DNA of 19,871 nucleotides from Lachnospiraceae bacterium. GTDB lineage: Bacteria > Bacillota > Clostridia > Lachnospirales > Lachnospiraceae. A program made the position numbers and the translations under genes. Location of the stretch: the NCBI GenBank assembly GCA_900765975.1, contig CAAFTS010000010.1, positions 1 through 19,871 on the forward strand, written 5' to 3'. The notes below the pieces were generated by a model, which had not been told where the DNA came from, ran no database searches, and saw only the letters and a list, made by a program, of their open reading frames with translations. Shown here piece after piece: positions 8,813-16,917 of this stretch (position 1 is the first letter of the stretch; each line of letters begins with the position of its first letter).

Positions 8813-10927
8813 TTACACTTCGAACATCAGATCGCCATAAGACGGCATCGGCCATACTTCCTTATCTACGATCATCTCCATCTTATCTACCGGTGCGCGA
8901 AGCGCCTCCATCGCCGGCATTACCTTTTCGTAATAGTAATGCGCCTGCTCCGGCCCCTCCTGCATGAGTGATGCATGTTCTGTCACTTCTTCCAAAATAC
9001 GCAGCGTATCCCTTGTTTCCTTCAAATGTACTGATACTTCTTTTAAAATCTCACTCTGTACTTCAGCATCTGCTCCCGCATCCCGTACTGCAATCACCGT
9101 ATCTGCCAAGGTCTTCGTATATCCGATAAACGCCGGAAGAAACTGCTTACTGGCCATATCAATCATGGTACGAGCTTCGATATTAATTGCTTTCGCATAC
9201 GCTTCATATTGAATTTCAGCACGAGATTCTAACTCAGCCCTCGTAAATACATGAAAACGTTCAAATAATGCTACAGTTTTTTCTGAAACAATTGCCGGGA
9301 TCGCCTCTACCATTGATTTGATGTTCGGTAATCCACGACGCTCTGCCTCTTTGACCCACTCCTCTGAATATCCATTTCCATTAAATATAATCCGTTGATT
9401 CTCAATGGCATATTCTTTAATCAAATCATGTACCGCTTTATCAAAATCTTCCGCCTGTTCAAGCACATCACAGGTATCCGCAAACGCCTCTGCTACAATC
9501 GTATTCAACACAATATTTGAGTTTGCAACAGAATCTCTGGATCCCACCATACGAAATTCAAATTTATTTCCCGTAAAAGCAAACGGCGATGTACGATTTC
9601 GGTCAGTTGCATCCTTATACAAATCCGGAAGTGTTGTGACACCTGTACGAAGTGTCCCACCTTTCAAACTATGTGTAGCTTCCCCAGTGCTTACTAACTG
9701 CTCGATCACATCTTCTAACTGTTCTCCCAAAAATACAGAGATAATTGCCGGCGGCGCCTCATCCGCTCCAAGTCGATGATCATTTCCCGGATCCGCAGCA
9801 GACTCCCGCAGAAGATCCGCATATTTATTAACCGCCTTTAAAATACAAGTCAAAACTAATAAAAACTGTGTATTCTCATGTGGTGTCTTTCCAGGATCCA
9901 GCATATTAATTCCATCATCTGTGATCAATGACCAGTTATTATGTTTTCCGGAACCATTCACACCGGCAAATGGTTTCTCATGGAGCAGACATTTCATTCC
10001 ATGCTGCCCTGCCACTCTCTTTAACGTCTGCATCACAATCTGGTTGTGATCTACTGCAATATTTGCCTTCGCATAAATCGGCGCCAGCTCATGCTGTGCA
10101 GGAGCCACCTCATTATGTTGGGTCTTAGAAGATACGCCCACTTTCCAAAGTTCGATATTAACATCACGCATAAAAGATGCAATTCTCTGACGAATGGTTC
10201 CAAAATAATGGTCATCCAATTCCTGCCCCTTCGGCGGCATTGCTCCAAATAAAGTTCGTCCGGTATAGATTAAGTCTTTTCTCTGCAAAAACTTTTCCGC
10301 ATTTACCAAGAAATATTCCTGTTCTGCTCCAACGGAAGGAGTTACTTTCTTAGATGTCGTATTTCCAAATAATCGAAGCAGACGGATAGATTCTTTATCG
10401 ATTGCCTCCATAGAACGGAGCAATGGTGTTTTCTGATCTAATGCCTCTCCTTTATATGAACAAAAGGCTGTTGGAATGCATAACGTTGCACCTGCCGCAT
10501 CCTGTCTTACAAATGCAGGAGATGTACAATCCCAGGCCGTATAACCACGTGCCTCAAAAGTAGCTCGTAGCCCTCCGGATGGAAAAGAAGATGCATCCGG
10601 CTCTCCTTTGATCAACTCTTTTCCCGAAAAGCTCATCAGCACCTTTCCATTCGCCATTGGCGCTGAAATAAAGGAGTCATGCTTCTCCGCTGTGACACCC
10701 GTCAACGGCAGAAACCAATGGGTATAATGTGTAGCCCCTTTTTCAATCGCCCACTCTTTCATCTCATGAGCAATGACATCTGCAGTCTCCAGATCCAGTT
10801 CCTTCCCCTCTTCAATCGTTTTTTTCAAATTTTTATATACTTTATTCGGCAGTCGTTCCTGCATCACTGTATCATTAAATACATTTTCACCAAAAATTTC
10901 TGCCACATTAATCTTTTCCGAACTCAT
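8813..10927 (-). CDS. glnN: Glutamine synthetase type III
   Basis: The enzyme makes glutamine from glutamate, ammonia and ATP in the cytoplasm, the main ammonia-assimilation step. The 704-residue length and the N-terminal segment [16 protein letters not shown] (118-133) are typical of the large type III (GlnN) enzymes and not of GlnA, which is about 440-470 residues. Catalytic-core motifs include AEQEYF (201-206, metal-binding glutamates), [11 protein letters not shown] (271-281) and the ATP/glutamate loop [12 protein letters not shown] (322-333), with FEFRMVGS further on. The gene is a single transcription unit with its own promoter and terminator, and no PII, GlnR or amt gene lies next to it. 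A GAGGGA site lies 5 nt before the ATG. Confidence 0.96.
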   Translation of the reverse strand: MSSEKINVAEIFGENVFNDTVMQERLPNKVYKNLKKTIEEGKELDLETADVIAHEMKEWAIEKGATHYTHWFLPLTGVTAEKHDSFISAPMANGKVLMSFSGKELIKGEPDASSFPSGGLRATFEARGYTAWDCTSPAFVRQDAAGATLCIPTAFCSYKGEALDQKTPLLRSMEAIDKESIRLLRLFGNTTSKKVTPSVGAEQEYFLVNAEKFLQRKDLIYTGRTLFGAMPPKGQELDDHYFGTIRQRIASFMRDVNIELWKVGVSSKTQHNEVAPAQHELAPIYAKANIAVDHNQIVMQTLKRVAGQHGMKCLLHEKPFAGVNGSGKHNNWSLITDDGINMLDPGKTPHENTQFLLVLTCILKAVNKYADLLRESAADPGNDHRLGADEAPPAIISVFLGEQLEDVIEQLVSTGEATHSLKGGTLRTGVTTLPDLYKDATDRNRTSPFAFTGNKFEFRMVGSRDSVANSNIVLNTIVAEAFADTCDVLEQAEDFDKAVHDLIKEYAIENQRIIFNGNGYSEEWVKEAERRGLPNIKSMVEAIPAIVSEKTVALFERFHVFTRAELESRAEIQYEAYAKAINIEARTMIDMASKQFLPAFIGYTKTLADTVIAVRDAGADAEVQSEILKEVSVHLKETRDTLRILEEVTEHASLMQEGPEQAHYYYEKVMPAMEALRAPVDKMEMIVDKEVWPMPSYGDLMFEV

Positions 10928-10973
10928 ACTGTTCCCTCACTTTTTTCTCTTTGGCCCTCGATTTTATGTAAAG

Positions 10974-11002
10974 AGTATACTCCACATACTTTGAAATTAC
11001 AA
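10974..11002 (-). promoter_or_regulatory. Sigma-A type promoter of glnN
   Basis: The minus strand shows TTGTAA (-35, 4 of 6) and TATACT (-10, 5 of 6) with the optimal 17-bp spacer. The expected start site is about 40 nt before the glnN ATG. No operator was recognised nearby. Confidence 0.75.
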
Positions 11003-11003
11003 G

Positions 11004-11036
11004 AAAAAAAGAGAGTCCCCTCTGTAGTATTACTAC
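11004..11036 (-). terminator. Possible weak terminator of the fruKA operon
   Basis: On the minus strand two short hairpins, GTAGT-AAT-ACTAC and AGAG-GGGA-CTCT, come about 25 bp after the fruA stop, and the second is followed by seven T. The stems are short (5 and 4 bp), so termination may be leaky. The T-run lies directly beside the -35 element of the glnN promoter. Confidence 0.4.
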
Positions 11037-11061
11037 TAAATAATCATTAAAATTTATTATA

Positions 11062-13002
11062 TCACACTTCCGCTACAGGTTTTTTGATTGCTCCCAATAC
11101 CAATGCACTAACCACTGTTCCTGCCACCAGCGCCACCAGATACATCAAAGGATTGCTGACTACCGGGAACACAAAGATTCCACCATGTGGCGCCATCAAT
11201 GTACAATTAAACGCCATAGAAAGAGCGCCTGCCAATGCAGAGCCTACAATACAGGATGGCAGTACGTGCAGCGGATCTGATGCTGCAAACGGAATTGCGC
11301 CTTCCGTAATAAAGGAAAGACCCATTACAAAGTTTGTCGGTCCTGACTTTCTCTGTTCTTCTGTAAATTTATGTTTAAACAAGAGTGTGGCAAGTGCTAT
11401 TGCACAAGGCGGGGTCATTCCTCCGACCATAACAGCTGCCATAATATTATAGTTTCCTGCTGCAATTGATGCAGTTCCAAATACGTATGCCGCTTTATTA
11501 AACGGGCCTCCCATATCAATCGCCATCATGCCACCTAAAACAGCTCCCAGAAGCACTGCATTCACACCGCTCAGACTTCCCAATCCCTCATTTAATGCCG
11601 TATTGAGTACACCTACTACCGGTTCGATTACATAATTCATGCTCAATCCCATGAGCAGTACACCAAATACCGGATACAGCAGGACCGGTTTCACACCTTC
11701 CAGTGATGCCGGAAGTTTTTCGCAAAGCTTCTTAATCAGATTAACGAGATATCCTGCAAGAAATCCTGCTGCCAACGCTCCAAGAAATCCAGATGTTCCT
11801 GCAGCTGCAATAGAACCTCCCACAAAACCGGCTGCCAACCCAGGACGATCAGCAATACTCATAGCGATAAATCCTGCAAGTATCGGAAGCATAAAAGCAA
11901 ACGCAGTTCCGCCGATTCCTTTCAGCGCAGCGGCAATTGGAGTAATGGTACCAAAATTTGCCCGCTCTGCTTCACTAAGTGCATTCAAATCTACAGAAAA
12001 ACCATCAATCAAAAATGCCAGTGCAATTAATATACCACCGCCCACAACAAATGGAAGCATATGTGATACTCCATTCATCAAATGTTTATATAAGGTATGT
12101 CCTATACCATCCCCAGCATTGGAAACACTTGTGTTCTTCTTTCCATTTGCAGCTTTGTATACTGGAACCTCTCCATCCAGAATATTCTGTATCAATTCCT
12201 CAGACTTATTAATACCTCGAGATACCTGACATTCAATTACTCGCTTTCCGTCAAATCGATCCATTGGAACGTTTGTATCTGCCGCAACAATGATTCCATC
12301 TGCTGCTTCAATTTCTTCCTCAGTCAGTACATTTTTTGCACCTCCTGATCCTCTTGTCTCTACCTTTACAAGACACCCCAGTTTCTTCGCAGCCTTCTCA
12401 ATGCTCTCTGCCGCCATATAAGTATGTGCGATTCCTGTTGGGCATGCAGTCACTGCGAGCACCAGCTTCTGTTCAGCTTTTGCACGATCTGCCGCAAGAT
12501 CTGTCGCCTTTGCTTTTTCCTCCTTTTCAGCATCTGCCGTATCCTTTTCCGTCTCTGCGGCATCAATAATCTGTAAAAACTCTTCTACTGTTTTTGCCTG
12601 TTTCAACGATGCCGTAAATTCTTCGTCCATCAACATCATTGACAATTTACTTAAAATATCAATATGGACGCTTCCAGCTCCTTCCGGCGCAGCAATCAAA
12701 AATACAAGATCTACCGGCTCATCATCCAGCGCCTCATACTCTACACCGGCCGGCAGCGTCATTGCAGCTAATCCCGGCTCACTAACACCTTGGCATCTAC
12801 CATGGGGAATTGCAATTCCTTCCCCAACACCTGTACTTCCTTCTTCTTCCCTTTCAAAAACAGCTTTCAGATATTTTTCACGATCACAAACTTTACCGCT
12901 GGCAGCCATCAAATCCACCATTTGATTCAACACATCCGACTTATCTACTGCTGCCCCATTTAATTTTACACTTCTTGCATCCAGCAAATCCAAGATTCTC
13001 AT
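11062..13002 (-). CDS. fruA: PTS fructose transporter, fused EIIABC
   Basis: This membrane protein imports fructose and phosphorylates it to fructose-1-phosphate, taking phosphate from HPr. It is a 646-residue fusion in the order IIA-IIB-IIC. The IIA part (1-150) has the phospho-histidine motif AIPHGR (H67). After an Ala/Glu/Lys-rich linker (150-178), the IIB domain has the phospho-cysteine motif VTACPTGIAHT (C187). The IIC part (about 300-640) is very hydrophobic, with around ten membrane segments and glycine-rich loops. The ATG overlaps the fruK stop by 4 nt (ATGA), so the kinase and transporter are translationally coupled. The F1P product of this transporter is the substrate of FruK. Confidence 0.95.
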   Translation of the reverse strand: MRILDLLDARSVKLNGAAVDKSDVLNQMVDLMAASGKVCDREKYLKAVFEREEEGSTGVGEGIAIPHGRCQGVSEPGLAAMTLPAGVEYEALDDEPVDLVFLIAAPEGAGSVHIDILSKLSMMLMDEEFTASLKQAKTVEEFLQIIDAAETEKDTADAEKEEKAKATDLAADRAKAEQKLVLAVTACPTGIAHTYMAAESIEKAAKKLGCLVKVETRGSGGAKNVLTEEEIEAADGIIVAADTNVPMDRFDGKRVIECQVSRGINKSEELIQNILDGEVPVYKAANGKKNTSVSNAGDGIGHTLYKHLMNGVSHMLPFVVGGGILIALAFLIDGFSVDLNALSEAERANFGTITPIAAALKGIGGTAFAFMLPILAGFIAMSIADRPGLAAGFVGGSIAAAGTSGFLGALAAGFLAGYLVNLIKKLCEKLPASLEGVKPVLLYPVFGVLLMGLSMNYVIEPVVGVLNTALNEGLGSLSGVNAVLLGAVLGGMMAIDMGGPFNKAAYVFGTASIAAGNYNIMAAVMVGGMTPPCAIALATLLFKHKFTEEQRKSGPTNFVMGLSFITEGAIPFAASDPLHVLPSCIVGSALAGALSMAFNCTLMAPHGGIFVFPVVSNPLMYLVALVAGTVVSALVLGAIKKPVAEV

Positions 13003-13925
13003 TGTTCTTTGACCTCCTCACTCATCATTGTTTTTAAAACCATTTCTACCTCTGCCTTTGTTGCCAGATTTTCAGAAAATGCACTGGCGCTTCCCGTTGC
13101 CACTCCAACTTGAAAAGCTGTCTTATACATTTCCGACCGCAGATATCCATATAGAAAACCTGCCACCATCGAATCCCCGGCTCCTACAGAATTGACTACA
13201 TGACCTTTTGGCGCCGCACTTTCATATACACTGCCGTCTTCTGCCGCAAGCACAGCTCCCTCTCCCGCCATAGACACGAGCACATTTCGAGCTCCTTGCT
13301 CCTGAAGTTTCTTTGCATATTTCAGAACCTCTGCCTTTTCCTTCAGTTCTACTCCGAAAATCTCTCCCAATTCGTGATTATTAGGTTTAATTAAAAATGG
13401 ATGATATTTCAATACATTCACAAGAAGATCTCTCGTCGCATCTACAACAACCCGTATGCCCTTTCCTTCCAGGAACTCAAGAATATCACTATACATCGTA
13501 TCCGGCATAGAAGACGGAATACTGCCTGCTAATACAAGAATATCACCTCTCTCAAGCCCATCTAACTTCCGATAAAGCTGATTGATTACTTCTTGTTCAA
13601 TCACCGGTCCCATTCCATTAATTTCACTTTCCTCTTTCGATCGCAATTTCAAATTAATACGAGAATATCCATTCTCTACTGTGATCAACTCTTCTTTACA
13701 TCCCAATTCTTGAACTCTTCGACGGATCTCTTCTCCGGTAAACCCGGCAGTAAATCCCAGAATTGTACTTTCCATCCCCAGATTTTTCAATACAATTGAT
13801 ACGTTAATCCCTTTCCCTCCCGGAAATAAGATTTCCTTTTCTGTTCGATTCACCGTTCCCAATTTAAAATCCGGTACCGTTACAATGTAATCCAATGACG
13901 GATTAAATGTTATGGTATAAATCAT
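12999..13925 (-). CDS. fruK: 1-phosphofructokinase
   Basis: FruK phosphorylates fructose-1-phosphate to fructose-1,6-bisphosphate with ATP in the cytoplasm. The 308-residue protein is a PfkB/ribokinase-family kinase: N-terminal sugar-binding motif with GGKGINVS (36-43), KPNNHEL (180-186), and the C-terminal PfkB signature with NSVGAGDSM, where D251 is the expected catalytic base. Length is normal for the family, and tagatose-6-phosphate kinase is the nearest alternative; position next to fruA favours FruK. An AGGAAGGGA site precedes the ATG. It is the first gene of the fruKA operon, downstream of a consensus promoter and probable regulator repeats. Confidence 0.94.
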   Translation of the reverse strand: MIYTITFNPSLDYIVTVPDFKLGTVNRTEKEILFPGGKGINVSIVLKNLGMESTILGFTAGFTGEEIRRRVQELGCKEELITVENGYSRINLKLRSKEESEINGMGPVIEQEVINQLYRKLDGLERGDILVLAGSIPSSMPDTMYSDILEFLEGKGIRVVVDATRDLLVNVLKYHPFLIKPNNHELGEIFGVELKEKAEVLKYAKKLQEQGARNVLVSMAGEGAVLAAEDGSVYESAAPKGHVVNSVGAGDSMVAGFLYGYLRSEMYKTAFQVGVATGSASAFSENLATKAEVEMVLKTMMSEEVKEQ

Positions 13926-13939
13926 AATGCTTCCCTTCC

Positions 13940-13957
13940 TTTGAATGATTTTGAATG
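13940..13957. promoter_or_regulatory. Direct repeats, probable operator for the DeoR-family regulator
   Basis: Two copies of TTTGAATG lie exactly 10 bp apart (one helical turn) in the fruK leader, between the expected transcription start and the ribosome binding site. Related ATTCATTGTCAATCATT sequence occurs in opposite orientation over the -35 box of the fruK promoter. Repeats of this kind are the usual binding sites of DeoR/FruR-type repressors. Assignment to the divergent regulator is inference. Confidence 0.5.
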
Positions 13958-13986
13958 TTTTTGGTTTATTTTGACTTTGTAATCAT

Positions 13987-14015
13987 ATTATAAAACCATT
14001 TTCATTCATTGTCAA
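13987..14015 (-). promoter_or_regulatory. Consensus sigma-A promoter of fruKA
   Basis: The minus strand has TTGACA and TATAAT, both perfect, with a 17-bp spacer. Transcription should start near 13979, about 54 nt before fruK. Such a strong promoter needs tight repression; repeats related to TGAATG overlap the -35 and spacer, and a cre-like sequence with two mismatches covers the spacer. Confidence 0.88.
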
Positions 14016-14033
14016 TCATTTTTGTTCAAAATA

Positions 14034-14063
14034 TTGCAAAAACCTTTCACTATCATTTATAAT
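14034..14063 (+). promoter_or_regulatory. Promoter of the DeoR-family regulator
   Basis: TTGCAA (4 of 6) and a perfect TATAAT with an 18-bp spacer face away from the fruK promoter. The start codon follows about 34 bp later, with AAAGGAG 9 nt before it. The -35 boxes of the two divergent promoters lie about 20 bp apart, so one bound regulator could affect both. Confidence 0.75.
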
Positions 14064-14096
14064 AATGTGTATATCATCTAAAAGGAGTTTTTAAAT

Positions 14097-14840
14097 ATGT
14101 TAACCGAAGAACGAAAACAGCGGATCATCCAATATATTGATACAAATGGCGGGGCCTCTGTCCCAGATTTAATGGCTCTTCTCGGTACTTCAGAATCCAC
14201 GATACGTCGGGATTTGACTGAACTTGACCGAAAAGGCCTCATTACCAAGGTACATGGTGGTGCTTTAAGCACCTCTAAAAAAATCACTGCTGATCTGGAT
14301 ATCTCAGAACGAGCAGCCATGAACCACGATAAAAAACTGTTGCTTGCCAAATATGCAGCATCTTTGATTACTGATGAAGATATGGTCTATCTGGATGCCG
14401 GCACTACTACCGGTCTGATCTTAGAATTTCTGACCTCCCAAAAGACAATTTTTGTAACAAATGCAATTTCTCACGCACGTGATCTTAGCGCCCGTGGCTA
14501 TCAGGTCTATCTGCCCGGCGGTCTGTTAAAATCCAGAACAGAAGCATTGACCGGTGTAGATACCTGTGAATACTTGTCACGTTTTCATTTTACCAAAGGC
14601 TTTTTTGGATCCAATGGAATCACTGTAAAACAAGGGCTTACAACCCCCGATGTATCCGAAGCAAAAGTGAAATCAGCGGGAATGCAGCAGAGCATGGAAA
14701 AATATTTGCTCTGTGACAGTTCAAAGTTCGACACCGTTTCTTCTGTTACCTTTGCCAGCTTTGATACCCCTATGATTTTAACGGATATAGACATTCCATC
14801 CTCATATAAAAAATATAAGAACATAAAAATCATCCACTGA
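14097..14840 (+). CDS. fruR: DeoR/GlpR-family transcriptional regulator, FruR type
   Basis: This is a cytosolic repressor that probably controls the divergent fructose operon and senses a phosphorylated sugar such as fructose-1-phosphate. The 247-residue protein has the DeoR winged helix at 3-57, with recognition helix segment SESTIRRDLTEL (32-43) and the family hallmark KVHGGA (51-56). The C-terminal DeoRC sugar-phosphate domain contains YLDAGTTTGL (98-107) and a later GSNGIT segment. In many Firmicutes fruR is the first gene of a fruR-fruK-fruA operon; here it is divergent. The family and neighbourhood support the name; the effector is inferred. Confidence 0.86.
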   Translation: MLTEERKQRIIQYIDTNGGASVPDLMALLGTSESTIRRDLTELDRKGLITKVHGGALSTSKKITADLDISERAAMNHDKKLLLAKYAASLITDEDMVYLDAGTTTGLILEFLTSQKTIFVTNAISHARDLSARGYQVYLPGGLLKSRTEALTGVDTCEYLSRFHFTKGFFGSNGITVKQGLTTPDVSEAKVKSAGMQQSMEKYLLCDSSKFDTVSSVTFASFDTPMILTDIDIPSSYKKYKNIKIIH

Positions 14841-14857
14841 TTTTTACTGTAAAAAAC

Positions 14858-14916
14858 AAAAAACGCCTTGACAGAAAGACATCTCTTTAAATGTACTTTC
14901 CATCAAGACGTTTTTT
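14858..14916. terminator. Bidirectional terminator between fruR and fba
   Basis: AAAAAACG-C-CTTGA pairs with TCAAG-A-CGTTTTTT, with an inner stem GAAAG/CTTTC and ACAT/ATGT. The A-run on one side and T-run on the other make it work on both strands, ending fruR from the left and fba from the right. Confidence 0.88.
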
Positions 14917-14943
14917 ATTATCCTGTAATTATCTATTTACTGC

Positions 14944-15810
14944 TTACTCAGCTTTTCCAATAGAACCAAACAGTTCCATCTTTTCTTTTACAGTCTCTTT
15001 GATTGCTTCGTATCCTGGTTTTAACAGTTTACGAGGATCATATCCTTTTCCTTCCAAGTCTTTTCCTTCTTCTACATACTTACGTGTTGCAGCTGCAAAA
15101 GAAAGCTGGCATTCTGTATTTACATTAATTTTAGCTACTCCAAGATCAATTGCCTTTTTAATCATATCTTCCGGAATTCCTGTTCCTCCGTGAAGTACAA
15201 GAGGCATCTCACCTGTCAACTGCTGAATCGCATCCAGAGTCTCAAAGCTAAGACCTTCCCAATTTGCCGGATATTTTCCATGAATATTACCAATACCTGC
15301 TGCAAGGAAATCAATTCCAAGGTCTGCAATCATCTTACATTCCTGAGGATCTGCACACTCGCCTTTTCCTACAACACCATCTTCTTCTCCTCCGATGGAT
15401 CCAACCTCTGCTTCCAGAGACATACCATGCTCTGCCACAATTTTAACTAATTCTTTTGTCTTTGCAACATTTTCCTCGATTGGATAATGTGAACCATCAA
15501 ACATGATTGAAGAAAATCCAGCTTCAACACATTTCAAACATCCTTCATAGCTGCCATGATCCAGGTGAAGAGCTACAGGAACTGTGATTCCCAATTCTTC
15601 CATCATTCCATTTACCATACCTACAACAGTCTTATACCCTGTCATGTACTTTCCTGCACCTTCAGATACACCCAAGATTACCGGAGACTTACAAGCCTCT
15701 GCTGTCTCAAGGATTGCCTTCGTCCACTCAAGATTGTTGATATTGAACTGTCCAACTGCATAGTGTCCTGCTTTTGCTTTCTGAAGCATCTCTTTTGCTG
15801 ATACTAACAT
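14944..15810 (-). CDS. fba: Class II fructose-1,6-bisphosphate aldolase
   Basis: The enzyme splits fructose-1,6-bisphosphate into dihydroxyacetone phosphate and glyceraldehyde-3-phosphate in glycolysis, using zinc. Numbered from the chosen ATG (288 residues), LHLDHG (81-86) gives the catalytic aspartate D84 and zinc ligand H85. It is followed by the AEVGSIGG loop, the zinc histidine in NIHGKYP, LHGGTGIP (zinc ligand and phosphate binding) and INVNTE. The ATG is preceded by GGAGG at 8 nt; an in-frame TTG 15 bases further upstream lies in front of that site and is rejected. The gene has its own promoter and shares a terminator with fruR. Its substrate is the product of FruK, so the location beside the fructose operon makes metabolic sense, though it must also serve general glycolysis. 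Confidence 0.95.
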   Translation of the reverse strand: MLVSAKEMLQKAKAGHYAVGQFNINNLEWTKAILETAEACKSPVILGVSEGAGKYMTGYKTVVGMVNGMMEELGITVPVALHLDHGSYEGCLKCVEAGFSSIMFDGSHYPIEENVAKTKELVKIVAEHGMSLEAEVGSIGGEEDGVVGKGECADPQECKMIADLGIDFLAAGIGNIHGKYPANWEGLSFETLDAIQQLTGEMPLVLHGGTGIPEDMIKKAIDLGVAKINVNTECQLSFAAATRKYVEEGKDLEGKGYDPRKLLKPGYEAIKETVKEKMELFGSIGKAE

Positions 15811-15877
15811 AATATCTTCCTCCAATTCTTTAACCCGTCTGACTTTCTGCGGGAAATTTGTTTTTCAACCTTTTTCC

Positions 15878-15906
15878 ATTATAGCCTATTGAGAAAAAAA
15901 ACACAA
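15878..15906 (-). promoter_or_regulatory. Promoter of fba
   Basis: The minus strand has a perfect TATAAT and TTGTGT (3 of 6) with a 17-bp spacer containing a run of T. The expected start site lies about 60 nt before the fba ATG. Confidence 0.65.
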
Positions 15907-15924
15907 TCGAAAATCATAGAAAAT

Positions 15925-16701
15925 CTATCCCCTCTTTTTTTCTGTGCCCTTATCTGGATCCTGGTCACTGACAATCTCATAAATTCCGGAAATCACTCCC
16001 AACACCTTGCCAATACATTCAAATTGATCCTGTGCCGTAATTTCTATGTCCGGCTCAGCCACGCTGAGAGCACACAATTTACAATACTTTCGGACCTTAT
16101 ATAGCGCACGTAGATAATACACCCCGTTTAACCGAAAAAGACCGATTTCATTGTGTTTTACTGCCTCTTTCTTTAGCGCCAGCACTGTGCCTTTTTTATA
16201 AATCGGCTCATACTGAGATGCACGAATCTGAAAACAAAATTCCATTCCTTCATAGGTATATTTCTTTTCAAAAAATACTTTTGCACTTTCCGGATATAGC
16301 AAAAATCCACAATTCAGCTTTCTCAATCCCGGTTGAAGACAGGGATATTCTATCCAATCATCACCTGATTGTCTGCGATATTCCTCTTCAATAACCATAC
16401 GCACCATCCGCTTTCCATCTTCCGATAAATGACGATATTTCACCAGAACCTGTTCTTCGACCGCTGTCAGTTCTCGCCCATACAGACTTCGCACCTTGCT
16501 ATTGAGCAAATAGTCTTGAAACAAATAATTTGCATCAACCTTTAGCACCTCCAGCAAAGAAATCAGAATGTCCGGTTTTGGACAACTGCCGCCATTCTCA
16601 TAATTTGCAATAGAAGAAGGAGCTACATGGAGCTTTTCTGCAAGTTCATTTCTGGTCATATGTAGTTCCGTCCTTCGAAAACGTATTCTCTCTCCTAACA
16701 C
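15925..16701 (-). CDS. XRE-family repressor with S24/LexA-like C-terminal domain
   Basis: Residues 1-60 form a Cro/CI-type helix-turn-helix (MTRNELAEKLHVAPSSIANYE at 15-35 covers both helices). A helical linker (70-115) leads to a C-terminal domain (about 150-240) shaped like the LexA/CI S24 peptidase fold, ending in QFECIGKVLGVISGIY. In active members a catalytic serine sits in a DSM-x-P motif and a lysine in an IKRL-type strand. Here the aligned positions read SQYEP (162-166) and YYLRAL (195-200), so both appear replaced and self-cleavage is unlikely. The GTG start is supported by GGGAGGTGA 6-7 nt upstream. It is divergent from the Spo0A-like gene, and a perfect inverted repeat overlaps its promoter, so autorepression is likely. 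What it responds to is unknown. Confidence 0.85.
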   Translation of the reverse strand: MLGERIRFRRTELHMTRNELAEKLHVAPSSIANYENGGSCPKPDILISLLEVLKVDANYLFQDYLLNSKVRSLYGRELTAVEEQVLVKYRHLSEDGKRMVRMVIEEEYRRQSGDDWIEYPCLQPGLRKLNCGFLLYPESAKVFFEKKYTYEGMEFCFQIRASQYEPIYKKGTVLALKKEAVKHNEIGLFRLNGVYYLRALYKVRKYCKLCALSVAEPDIEITAQDQFECIGKVLGVISGIYEIVSDQDPDKGTEKKRG

Positions 16702-16751
16702 AAATATTCACCTCCCTTAACTAATTCTGATTTAAATAATTAATTACATTT

Positions 16752-16780
16752 AATATACATCAACTTTCTTGTAATTTCAA
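16752..16780 (-). promoter_or_regulatory. Promoter of the XRE repressor gene
   Basis: The minus strand has TTGAAA (-35, 5 of 6) and TATATT (-10, 5 of 6) with a 17-bp spacer. The left arm of the 14-bp inverted repeat lies in the spacer and the -35 box lies in the repeat's centre, so a bound repressor would block polymerase. Confidence 0.75.
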
Positions 16781-16800
16781 TAAAGTTTACAAGAAAGTTG
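16761..16800. repeat. Perfect 14-bp inverted repeat, probable operator
   Basis: CAACTTTCTTGTAA and TTACAAGAAAGTTG are exact reverse complements separated by 12 bp. The element overlaps the XRE promoter and ends 10 bp before the -35 box of the divergent Spo0A-like gene. Its position suits a dimeric repressor acting on both genes. There is no T-run behind it, so it is not a terminator. Binding by the adjacent XRE protein is inference. Confidence 0.7.
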
Positions 16801-16810
16801 TAAATATCAG

Positions 16811-16839
16811 TTGACATTTGTACATTATTGTCGTAGACT
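16811..16839 (+). promoter_or_regulatory. Promoter of the Spo0A-like gene
   Basis: A perfect TTGACA is followed after 17 bp by TAGACT (4 of 6). A sequence TTGTCGTA, one mismatch from the 0A-box TTGTCGAA, overlaps the spacer and -10. The leader to the start codon would be about 70 nt, with no structure recognised in it. Confidence 0.62.
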
Positions 16840-16917
16840 AAGTACGTTGTGTTGTTAATTTTTCACAAAAATAGGTCATATACATTTTCAACCAACAACA
16901 AGAAAGGATGAGATATT

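Noticed and set aside
14727..14733. Exact 0A-box-like TTCGACA in fruR
   Set aside because: It lies deep in the fruR coding sequence, away from any promoter, and a 7-mer is expected by chance in a window of this size.
15811..15825. TTG start of fba five codons upstream
   Set aside because: The GGAGG site lies downstream of that TTG and is correctly spaced for the ATG.
15900..15935. Terminator for the XRE gene (ATAGA-TTT-TCTAT with a later T-run)
   Set aside because: The stem is only 5 AT-rich base pairs, overlaps the stop codon, and the T-run is about 15 bases away and is part of the fba promoter.
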